A stretch of DNA of 6,484 nt from Limisphaerales bacterium (GTDB lineage Bacteria > Verrucomicrobiota > Verrucomicrobiia > Limisphaerales > UBA11358), in contig PKZR01000383.1 in NCBI GenBank assembly GCA_003133815.1, forward strand, positions 1 through 6,484, written 5' to 3'. Each line of letters starts with the position of its first letter. Positions within the stretch are counted from its first letter, which is position 1. Of the stretch, positions 1 to 5,929 are shown in pieces. The position numbers and the translations under genes were made by a program. The notes below the pieces were generated by a model, which was not told the DNA's origin, did not search any database, and saw only the letters and a list, made by a program, of their open reading frames with translations.

Positions 1-2526
1 CCAATGCTGCTGGCGGTGGTCGTGTGCGGAATGGAGTTTAACTTCTTGCATGATGCAACGGCTATCACTGGCGAAATGCTGGACCTGCTTCTAATGGTAT
101 CCGCAGTCTGGTGCCTGCTGGAATATCGTGCCGATAAAAGCAATCATTGGTTGTCTGCTGCGGCAATTGTTTGGGGCGCAGGAATGACGGAAAACTGGGT
201 GATGCAGATTCTTTTGCCGCTTTTCATTGCCGCTTTGGCGTGGCAACGGGGGCTTAATTTTTTTCAACGGCGATTTATTCTAAAAATGGCTGCCCTGGGT
301 CTGGCTGGATTTTCAATTTATGCTTTGCTTCCGACCATAAATGGGCTTTCGCCCGGATCACCTTGGAGTTTTTCCAAAACATGGATCGTTTCGTTAAAAG
401 AAAGCAAGACCACGCTGGCGGTGTTGCACGGAGAATTTTGGGTAATACACCGGCTGGTAACCATCGCTGTTTTATTTTTTTTCTTGTTGCCAGCGTTGGC
501 TTTCCTGATGCGTTTCGGCGACGACGACACTCGAAACAAATCCCCGCTGGACCAAGTTCTGATCTGGATTTTTCGCGGCCTGCGTGTCGCACTTTTATTA
601 TTTTGTGTCTGGCTTGTATTTGATCCAGTTCTAGGACCGCGCAAACTTTTGGCACGTCAAATGAACGTCGCCCTGCCGTTGCTGACCTTCGATTACCTGA
701 ACGCTTTGTGTATTGGATTTCTGGCTGGCAACATTTTGCTGGCTCCGTCCGACGATGCGTCTCGACGCCGATCCACATTTGGACGGCAACTGGCAAAGTG
801 GCTGGAGCGCGCCACTGTGCCGGGATTAACCGTATTTTTGACATTAATCTTGATGGGATTGATTGCCCGGAATCTGCCCGCGATCGCGATCGCCAATCGT
901 CAGCCTCTGACGCAATTCGGCGAACTGGCCTTGCACAGCCTCCCACCGGGAGGCGGAATCGTTGTCAGTGATTTCCAAGAGAATTTGGAAGTTTTTCAAG
1001 CGGCTCAAATACAAGACAAAGACAAGCAGGGCTGGCTGCCCGTGGATTTGCAATCGTTGCCAGCACAGGAATATCAGTCTCGATTGTCCCGAAGTCACTT
1101 TGGCGATTGGCAGATCTCGACAAACGCAAATGAGCCTGCGTCCGAAAAAGTTCTTCGGCTGATGAGTCGCCTCGCTCAAACCAACCGGATTTTCTATTTG
1201 CATCCCAGCGCTGATGACATGTTTGAAATCTTCCGCTCGCAGCCAACTGGTTCGGTTATTGAATTAAAGCAATATCCAAACAACATGATCAATCCGCCGC
1301 GATTATCAGCCGAGTCCATCAAGGCGAATGAAAAATTCTGGGATGATTGCAGGCCGCAAATCGAATCGCTCCTGCAAGTTGGGACACCATCAAAATCTTT
1401 GTTGGCCAATTTCGCAGAAAAACAATTATACATCGAGGCAGTTGTTCCGGCTCAAATCGGTTTGCTGAAGACGTGGTATTCGACGGCCCTAAACGCTTGG
1501 GGCGTGGAACTACAGCGAAACGGACTGTTGCTACCCGCCCAGCGGCGTTTCAATCAGGCACTGGATCTTAACAGTAATAACTGGGTTGCGCGCGTCAACT
1601 TATACTGTAACACCAATCTCCAGAATGGAACAGCCATGTCATTGGAAGACACAAGCACTCTGTCCGATCAAATCGGCAGCCCGGAGAAACTGGCCCAGGC
1701 ATTGAATCATCTGGGACCTGTTGACGAACCTGATTATTGTTTCATCCTCGGCAAGGCTTATCAAAAGGCCGGATTTTTACGGCTCGCCATGCAGCAACTT
1801 GACCGCGCCCATACTTTGTCACCTGGTGTTCTGGCACCCGAGTTTTCACTAGCCGAATTGTATATCAGCTGCCGGCTGAATGACCAGGCCACGACCACAA
1901 TAAACCAACTGGAATCCGTCGTGCAGAGACTGCCGGCCAATGCTGAACTGGATCTTTCACTGGCCATGCTTGAAACCGATGCTTGGCTTTCGAAAACCAA
2001 CCTAGCACGCGCAGAAAAAACTTTGCGCAACGCAGTTGAAAAACATCCCGATGACGAACAGACATTGAACAGTGTATCGGAAGCCTATTTTAGTGTTGGC
2101 GATTACACCAACGCCGATCTGTTGGCTGGTCATTTGCTGGAACGGGAACCGGATTATGTGCCAGCCCTGCTGGTCCGCTCCGGCATACTCATAAAAACGC
2201 GTCAAGCTGACATGGCCATTCCGGTTTTGAATCACGTCCTGTCTCTTACAAATAGTCTTCAGGCAAAACTTAACCGGGCGATTGCCTATGCCCAAACCCG
2301 CAACTTCTCGGCCGCCAAGTTAGATTACCTTGAACTGGAAATTTCAATGCCTGACAATTTTCTGGCAGAATATGGACTAGCACAGATGGCTGAAATGCAA
2401 CATGACACCAACCAGGCAATTCATTATTTGAATATTTGCCTGTCCAAAGTGCCGCCGGGATCAGCACAATGGAGTACAATTCAAACTGTTCTGGAATCAC
2501 TTCATCCGTCCATATCAAAAAATTGA
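1..2526 (+). CDS. Multi-pass membrane protein with C-terminal TPR repeats (DUF2723-like), 5'-truncated
   Basis: The frame is open to the left edge (a Pro codon precedes the first ATG at 4), so the true N-terminus probably lies outside the window; 840 residues follow that ATG and the gene ends in TGA. Residues about 25-290 are strongly hydrophobic, with likely membrane segments near 25-40, 50-80, 92-110, 150-170, 186-208, 225-247 and 272-290. Residues 300-480 look like a soluble, probably periplasmic, region. From about 490 to 825 there are repeated helix pairs of TPR type, for example around 495-525 (QRRFNQALDLNSNN), 577-608 (LGKAYQKAGF with LDRAHTLSP), 665-718 and 780-815 (NQAIHYLN). The layout resembles verrucomicrobial DUF2723-type membrane proteins, which are distantly like GT39/PMT glycosyltransferases. 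The N-terminal loop where a catalytic Asp would sit is not in the window, so enzyme activity cannot be judged. It may act in envelope polymer or glycan handling, with the TPRs binding a partner. The family call is from style and is moderate at best. Confidence 0.8.
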   Translation, partial: PMLLAVVVCGMEFNFLHDATAITGEMLDLLLMVSAVWCLLEYRADKSNHWLSAAAIVWGAGMTENWVMQILLPLFIAALAWQRGLNFFQRRFILKMAALGLAGFSIYALLPTINGLSPGSPWSFSKTWIVSLKESKTTLAVLHGEFWVIHRLVTIAVLFFFLLPALAFLMRFGDDDTRNKSPLDQVLIWIFRGLRVALLLFCVWLVFDPVLGPRKLLARQMNVALPLLTFDYLNALCIGFLAGNILLAPSDDASRRRSTFGRQLAKWLERATVPGLTVFLTLILMGLIARNLPAIAIANRQPLTQFGELALHSLPPGGGIVVSDFQENLEVFQAAQIQDKDKQGWLPVDLQSLPAQEYQSRLSRSHFGDWQISTNANEPASEKVLRLMSRLAQTNRIFYLHPSADDMFEIFRSQPTGSVIELKQYPNNMINPPRLSAESIKANEKFWDDCRPQIESLLQVGTPSKSLLANFAEKQLYIEAVVPAQIGLLKTWYSTALNAWGVELQRNGLLLPAQRRFNQALDLNSNNWVARVNLYCNTNLQNGTAMSLEDTSTLSDQIGSPEKLAQALNHLGPVDEPDYCFILGKAYQKAGFLRLAMQQLDRAHTLSPGVLAPEFSLAELYISCRLNDQATTTINQLESVVQRLPANAELDLSLAMLETDAWLSKTNLARAEKTLRNAVEKHPDDEQTLNSVSEAYFSVGDYTNADLLAGHLLEREPDYVPALLVRSGILIKTRQADMAIPVLNHVLSLTNSLQAKLNRAIAYAQTRNFSAAKLDYLELEISMPDNFLAEYGLAQMAEMQHDTNQAIHYLNICLSKVPPGSAQWSTIQTVLESLHPSISKN

Positions 2527-2737
2527 ACCAGCGCGTTGTCTTGAGAAGCAGCTTCCAAAAATAATTAAACCACCGAATGCGTTGCAACAGATGTCGCCTT
2601 TTTTTGGGCTTTTACGATTAGCTTGCCATCAACCAGCAATCGGTCGTAATATTTATTAGATGGAACCTAGTAGATTAGATATGTGAACCAAGTCTTCGTT
2701 AATGGAACCGTCAAATTTGGCCTTGATAATTTAGGCC
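2527..2737. other. Intergenic region between the membrane/TPR gene and tRNA-Arg
   Basis: These 211 bases have no convincing intact gene. They hold a short minus-strand open stretch with coding-like composition (listed separately), an 8-base direct repeat ATGGAACC at 2660-2667 and 2702-2709, and an AT-rich segment just before the tRNA. The hexamer GATAAT at 2725-2730, preceded by TT, could be a -10 element for the tRNA, but it lies only 7 bases before the mature 5' end and I see no good -35 box at 16-18 bases. No strong terminator follows the membrane-protein gene; GAAG-CAG-CTTC at about 2544-2554 is too short to count. Confidence 0.6.
2565..2666 (-). pseudogene. Possible 3' remnant of a lost gene
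   Basis: Reading the minus strand, a frame runs from just after TAG (2667-2669) to TAA (2565-2567), about 33 codons, with no start codon of its own in a sensible place. The translation contains KYYDRLLVDGKLIVKAQKK, which reads like the last strand-turn-strand of a small folded protein; the C-terminal end of an NTF2/SnoaL-like fold is one guess. There is no ribosome binding site, and the frame is short enough to be chance. It is recorded because the composition (Asp-Gly turn, alternating hydrophobics, basic tail) is unlike the frameshift shadows elsewhere in the window. Confidence 0.2.
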
Positions 2738-2814
2738 GCGCCCGTAGCTCAGTTGGATAGAGCATCTGCCTTCTAAGCAGAGGGTCGTGCGTTCGAATCG
2801 CGCCGGGCGCGCCA
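2738..2814 (+). tRNA. tRNA-Arg (anticodon TCT)
   Basis: A full cloverleaf can be folded by eye. The acceptor arm GCGCCCG (2738-2744) pairs perfectly with CGGGCGC (2804-2810). The D-arm holds TAGCTCAGTTGGATAGAGC. The anticodon stem TCTGC/GCAGA (2765-2769 with 2777-2781) encloses the loop CTTCTAA, giving anticodon TCT at 2772-2774, which reads AGA and, by wobble, AGG. The T-arm GTGCG/CGCGC (2787-2791 with 2799-2803) contains the invariant TTCGAAT. The discriminator is G (2811), and CCA is encoded at 2812-2814. Total length is 77 bases, normal for a tRNA with a short variable loop. The acceptor and T stems are notably GC-rich against the AT-rich flanks. Confidence 0.97.
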
Positions 2815-2820
2815 CTTCGC

Positions 2821-2852
2821 ATTTACGATTTGCTACTTTTGATTTACGATTT
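2821..2852. repeat. Pair of 11-base direct repeats, ATTTACGATTT
   Basis: ATTTACGATTT occurs at 2821-2831 and again at 2842-2852, a period of 21 bases (two DNA turns), between the tRNA 3' end and the GTG start of the pterin-binding-fold gene. A nine-base match, TTTACGATT, also occurs upstream at 2611-2619. The spacing would suit a dimeric or tandem DNA-binding protein, but it may simply be short intergenic repeat sequence. No palindrome is present within the unit. Confidence 0.5.
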
Positions 2853-2857
2853 CACGC

Positions 2858-3754
2858 GTGTTAAACCTTGAACATCTTTCCGAATTGCTCGAAAAAAACC
2901 GTGCGTCCGTGGTCGCGCGCGTGAAGGAATTTTCCATCGGCGGCAGAAAATTCAATTTCAATGCGATACCCTCCGTCATGGGAGTTATAAATTTGTCGAC
3001 AGATTCATGGTATCATGAAAGTGTCTGTTTGACTGCGGAAAGCGCGGTCAAACGAGGGAAGGTTCTGAAAGCACAAGGCGCGGACATTGTGGACATAGGC
3101 GCCGAGTCCACGCTCGCACACGCTCTTAGGGTCAATGACGTGGTGCAGAAATCAAAATTGATTCCCGTGATCAAAGGATTGCGCTCGGAAAACATTCTTG
3201 TCTCGGTCGAAACATACTCGCCAAAAGTCACGCGCGCGGCACTCGAAGCCGGGGCGAATATTTTGAACCTGACAGGTTCCACCGGCTTATCGGAAATTTT
3301 CAAATTGGTCGGCTCTCATGATGCCGCCGTCATTATTTGCTTGGTGCATGGCAAAAACGTCCGCGAGGTAGGCGATTTCAATTTGAGCTCCGACCCGGTC
3401 CCAATGATGAAAGAGTATTTCTCGCGCAAGATTGAAATCGCGCAGCGAAACGGTGTGAAAAAAATATTCCTCGATCCCGGCCTCGGCTTTTATTACCGCA
3501 ATTTACAGGACAGTGCCGTGCGCGTGCGCCATCAGATGAATGTTTTTCTCAACACGTTCCGCCTGCGCGAACTTGGGTTTCCTGTTTGTCAAGCACTGCC
3601 GCACGCATTTGAATTTTTCCAGGATGAAGTCCGCTGCGCAGAACCGTTTTTTGCCTTTCTCGCCGCATTGGGGAAAACTGATTTGTTCCGCACACATGAG
3701 GTTCCGCGAATCAAGGCTGTGCTGGATACACTGAATGTTTATCAGGACAAATAA
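2858..3754 (+). CDS. Divergent dihydropteroate-synthase-like protein (pterin-binding TIM-barrel fold)
   Basis: The 298 residues follow the FolP order of motifs. MGVINLSTDSW (41-51) matches the first loop MGxxNxTPDSF, keeping Asn45 and Asp49 but reading LSTDSW instead of VTPDSF. ADIVDIGAEST (75-85) matches the GADIIDIGGEST loop, with Asp79 and Thr85 kept. SVETY (116-120) has Glu where FolP has the pterin-contacting Asp. ILNLTG (135-140) keeps the Asn but not the following Asp. VHGKN (163-167) stands in for the MHxxG loop. FLDPGLGF (204-211) is intact, and FRTHEV (277-282) keeps the Arg-x-His of the diphosphate site. The SRK loop with the key Lys is absent; its place reads QALPHAF (245-251). 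Length is normal for the family (about 280). The GTG start is the first possible after an in-frame TGA at 2840 and keeps the first strand; no Shine-Dalgarno is visible. FolP joins p-aminobenzoate to a pterin diphosphate; here ordinary folate synthesis is doubtful, and another pterin or phosphate ligand is possible. Confidence 0.85.
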   Translation: MLNLEHLSELLEKNRASVVARVKEFSIGGRKFNFNAIPSVMGVINLSTDSWYHESVCLTAESAVKRGKVLKAQGADIVDIGAESTLAHALRVNDVVQKSKLIPVIKGLRSENILVSVETYSPKVTRAALEAGANILNLTGSTGLSEIFKLVGSHDAAVIICLVHGKNVREVGDFNLSSDPVPMMKEYFSRKIEIAQRNGVKKIFLDPGLGFYYRNLQDSAVRVRHQMNVFLNTFRLRELGFPVCQALPHAFEFFQDEVRCAEPFFAFLAALGKTDLFRTHEVPRIKAVLDTLNVYQDK

Positions 3755-3774
3755 AAAATGCTGGCCTTCAGCAT
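3749..3774 (-). terminator. Rho-independent terminator for the minus-strand oxidase-assembly block
   Basis: ATGCTG (3758-3763) and CAGCAT (3769-3774) form a perfect 6-base stem with a 5-base loop. Read on the minus strand, the stem is followed at once by TTTTTATTT (3757-3749). It lies 17 bases after the methyltransferase stop codon. The stem is short and only half GC, so termination may be partial. On the plus strand no T-run follows the stem, so it should not end transcription of the pterin-binding-fold gene, whose stop codon is inside the T-tract. Confidence 0.55.
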
Positions 3775-3791
3775 GAGGACTGAAACAAATC

Positions 3792-4772
3792 TTAACTTCG
3801 GGCCGATGTCCGGCGCGCCGCCAAAAAAACGGCCTCTTCTTCCGACTTTGTGACCCATTCGCCGCAAACTTCGAGACCATGTCGTTTAAGCAGCTTGCGG
3901 ACGCGTTCAGGGGTATAGCGATAGGAAAAGAAAAGCCGGACCGAGTCGCCTGCGCAAAACTTAAAATATTCGGATTCAAGTTCAACCTGTCGCGGACGAA
4001 TAAAATGGAATCGTGCAACAATTCGTTTCAAACCAAAGGCACCGGATTCAATCGTAAATTTCAACTTGCCGTCGTTCTTTTCCACTCCGAGATCCAGCAA
4101 AAAGGTCATCAGCCAGTCACGCGTCGGCGGATTGTCGTATTGCGGTAAAATCTTTTCCATGCCTGCGGCATAATTTTTCCCGGGGGCAACGTTCGCGCTG
4201 AACAACAAACGATCCTTTACGCGAACCAAAGACGCCAGTTTCGGCAAGACATTCTGTGGCTCGAAATTTGGAATCATGCCAAAGAAGGTAATGATTGACG
4301 GGTGACGGTTGGCAAGAAACTTTTGCAGGCTGTCCGGCACAGCCAAATCACAAACAAAGGGAAAACAATTTTGCTCCCGCAAACAGGCGAGCGCAGCCTG
4401 ACGCGCGACAAGAACCATGGCAGTACTAGCATCGCAAGGCGTGTAAAAAATGTCCTTGCCGCGCAATTTCAGCAATTCTAACAAACGCGTGTCCTTCTGT
4501 CCGCCGCCGCAACCGAGGCCTATGATGTGGACAGCCTTTGCTTTTATTTTTGTGGCTGCGGCTTCAAAGCTGTTTTCATAAATTGCGCGGCAATTTTCGT
4601 CGTTGCGGGACGGAGAATAAATCTGATGGAGGGCCAGCCATTTTTGCGTCTGTTTGACACTGTCATAGTGGAATTTGTGATTTATTTTTCGCGAACGAAG
4701 CGAAGAGACCAAATGATGCCGGATGTTATCTGGAAACTGGCTTTCATGAATTACAATATCTGCCGTTTTCAC
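3792..4772 (-). CDS. EgtD-like SAM-dependent methyltransferase (Methyltransf_33 family)
   Basis: Predicted 326 residues from the GTG at 4772. That GTG overlaps the TGA of the preceding DUF420 gene (GTGA), suggesting coupled translation. The open frame continues upstream to an ATG at 4853, but this would overlap DUF420 by 85 bases and add residues that do not look like the family. EgtD-type features in order are: KFHYDSVKQTQKWLAL (33-48), the N-terminal substrate-domain signature; YSPSRND (52-58), equivalent to YYPTRxE; SAM-binding loop IIGLGCGGGQKD (83-94); the second acidic loop YTPCDAS (110-116) with Asp114; FFGMIPNF (163-170), where Asn169 matches the substrate carboxylate-binding Asn of EgtD; Tyr212 in QYDNPPTRDW; and FFSYRYTPERVRKLLKRHGLEV (281-302), equivalent to ExSxKY. 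EgtD trimethylates histidine for ergothioneine synthesis, but here the Glu of the ExS pair, which contacts the imidazole, is Phe281, and the GS after YD is missing. No EgtB or EgtC gene is nearby. Substrate unknown; histidine is not the safest guess. Confidence 0.88.
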   Translation of the reverse strand: MKTADIVIHESQFPDNIRHHLVSSLRSRKINHKFHYDSVKQTQKWLALHQIYSPSRNDENCRAIYENSFEAAATKIKAKAVHIIGLGCGGGQKDTRLLELLKLRGKDIFYTPCDASTAMVLVARQAALACLREQNCFPFVCDLAVPDSLQKFLANRHPSIITFFGMIPNFEPQNVLPKLASLVRVKDRLLFSANVAPGKNYAAGMEKILPQYDNPPTRDWLMTFLLDLGVEKNDGKLKFTIESGAFGLKRIVARFHFIRPRQVELESEYFKFCAGDSVRLFFSYRYTPERVRKLLKRHGLEVCGEWVTKSEEEAVFLAARRTSARS

Positions 4773-5212
4773 TTTTGCGGGAATATCTGATAGAGCAGAA
4801 GATAAACAATTACGCCGGTCACGGAAACATACATCCACAACGGCCATGTCCATCGCGCGATCTTTTTGTGAAGATCAAAACGCTCCTTTTTTGCGCGCCA
4901 GAGCGTGATTAAAATCAGCGGCACGATGAGGATGGCGAGAAAGGTATGTGTAATCAAAATCGCTAAATAGACTGGCCTGAACCAAATCGGATTTTCAAAG
5001 CGCGTCGGACCCCGATGCAATTCGTAGGCGAGATAGCCGTGATAAGTGAGATAGCAGCCCAAAAAAACAATCGAGATGGCGAACGCCGAAATCATGCAGT
5101 TTCGGTGTGCGATCTTGTTGCCGCGCTTGATAAAAAAATAGCCGAGTGAGAGAAAAACAGCGCTCAAACCGTTGAGCGACGCGTTGATTGCGGGCAAATC
5201 GTAGATGCTCAT
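4769..5212 (-). CDS. DUF420 family membrane protein (YozB/CtaM-like)
   Basis: A 147-residue protein with four predicted membrane helices, near 9-28, 40-58, 80-103 and 123-142. It matches DUF420 throughout: LPAINASLNGLSAVFL at the start, then AHRNCM (35-40), YLTYHG (54-59), ILITHTFLAILIVPL (85-99) and HKKIARWTWPLWMYVSVTGV (115-134) near the end. Four histidines sit at membrane-edge positions typical of the family (36, 58, 89, 115) and could bind metal or haem. DUF420 relatives such as staphylococcal CtaM are needed for haem-copper oxidase maturation, and the location after a SCO1 gene and coxB supports that role here. The ATG overlaps the SCO1 stop by four bases (ATGA), and the TGA overlaps the GTG of the methyltransferase gene. 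Length is normal for the family. Confidence 0.93.
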   Translation of the reverse strand: MSIYDLPAINASLNGLSAVFLSLGYFFIKRGNKIAHRNCMISAFAISIVFLGCYLTYHGYLAYELHRGPTRFENPIWFRPVYLAILITHTFLAILIVPLILITLWRAKKERFDLHKKIARWTWPLWMYVSVTGVIVYLLLYQIFPQK

Positions 5213-5865
5213 TTCTCGGTTTCGAGCCGGTTTACGGTCGCAAGCAGTTTTGGCTCGACGGTTTTTGTCCAGTCCACGTCCTCGCCGCCGGTTTCAAAAA
5301 TGCCGCGCAGTTTCGCGTATTTGTCAACAATGACAAAAATCGTCGTGTGGATGAAAAGATCGGCAGAGTTTTGTTGTTCGTCCGGTTTCTTGGCAACTGC
5401 ACTTAACTTCAAACTGCCGGCAGCGAGATTTGAAATTTCATTTTTTGCGCCCGTCAGGAATGTCCAGCGACTGAAATCTGCGCCGAAACGTTCACCATAT
5501 CTTTTCATCATCGCAGGCGAATCGTAACCGGGATCGGTCGTGAGCGTGACAAGTATTGCTTTGCTCGTAGCTGGCAGAAAATCCTGGACTGATTTCATTT
5601 GCGCGGTCATGCGCGGGCATGGACCGGCGCAGCGGGTGAAAATGATGTCGGCAATCCAGACGTGGTTGGTCAAGTCGGCGAGCGTCGTGACTTTTCCGTC
5701 CTGATTCGTGAGCGTGAAATCCTCGACATTGCCGAGTATGGGCAGCATCGTTTTGTGCGCGCGGGCCATTTCGGTGAGCGAAACGAGATAGCCCAGACTG
5801 AGCAGTCCGAAGGCGAGGCTCAATCCGAGCCAGACGGTTCGCGGAAAATTATTCGATTCAGCCAT
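5209..5865 (-). CDS. SCO1/SenC family copper chaperone for cytochrome c oxidase
   Basis: A 218-residue protein with one N-terminal membrane anchor (about 11-31) followed by a thioredoxin-like domain that should face the periplasm. The copper site is visible: Cys79 and Cys83 in TRCAGPCPRM (CxxxCP) and His173 in IHTTIFVIVDK. Other family marks are VEDFTLTNQDGK (47-58), the usual opening strand and turn, and LVTLTTDPGYDSP (105-117). SCO1 proteins deliver copper to, or reduce the cysteines of, the CuA centre in oxidase subunit II, which is the gene just upstream here (64-base gap). A weak AGG-type ribosome site lies about 9 bases before the ATG. The start gives a compact basic N-terminus before the anchor and is likely right. 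Length is normal for the family. Confidence 0.95.
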   Translation of the reverse strand: MAESNNFPRTVWLGLSLAFGLLSLGYLVSLTEMARAHKTMLPILGNVEDFTLTNQDGKVTTLADLTNHVWIADIIFTRCAGPCPRMTAQMKSVQDFLPATSKAILVTLTTDPGYDSPAMMKRYGERFGADFSRWTFLTGAKNEISNLAAGSLKLSAVAKKPDEQQNSADLFIHTTIFVIVDKYAKLRGIFETGGEDVDWTKTVEPKLLATVNRLETEK

Positions 5866-5881
5866 AACTTGCCTGCCAATG

Positions 5882-5902
5882 GCCGTGTTTAATAAACGCG
5901 GC
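5882..5902. other. Intercistronic hairpin between coxB and the SCO1 gene
   Basis: GCCGTGTTT (5882-5890) and AAACGCGGC (5894-5902) can form a 9-base stem around a 3-base loop, with one non-Watson-Crick position (T opposite G on the plus strand, A opposite C in the minus-strand transcript). It lies 17 bases before the SCO1 start on the coding (minus) strand. No T-run follows on that strand, so it is not a classical terminator. It could slow decay of the upstream coxB message or mark a processing site, which would let coxB be expressed more than its assembly factors. It could also be chance. Confidence 0.35.
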
Positions 5903-5929
5903 TAAGATGAAAAATACGCGCGCTGAAAT

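Noticed and set aside
275..946. 223-codon open frame on the minus strand
   Set aside because: It lies wholly inside the membrane/TPR gene. Its translation is rich in Arg, Ser and Pro with no domain or membrane pattern, as expected of an antisense shadow.
2544..2560. Small inverted repeat GAAG-CAG-CTTC after the membrane/TPR gene as a terminator
   Set aside because: The stem is only 4 bases and is followed by an A-run rather than a T-run on the coding strand.
2270..2587. 105-codon minus-strand frame across the end of the membrane/TPR gene
   Set aside because: It is mostly antisense to the TPR region, shows no recognisable motif and has an unusual Trp/Phe-rich start; a shadow.
3503..4021. 172-codon minus-strand frame spanning the ends of the two convergent genes
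   Set aside because: It overlaps both the pterin-fold gene and the methyltransferase in other frames, and its translation shows no family-like features.
4773..4853. N-terminal extension of the methyltransferase to the ATG at 4853
   Set aside because: It would overlap DUF420 by 85 bases, the residues do not resemble EgtD, and the GTGA overlap gives a better start.
5599..5892. 97-codon plus-strand frame opposite the SCO1 gene
   Set aside because: It is antisense to a well-supported SCO1 gene, and its His/Gly/Arg/Glu-rich translation has no family pattern.
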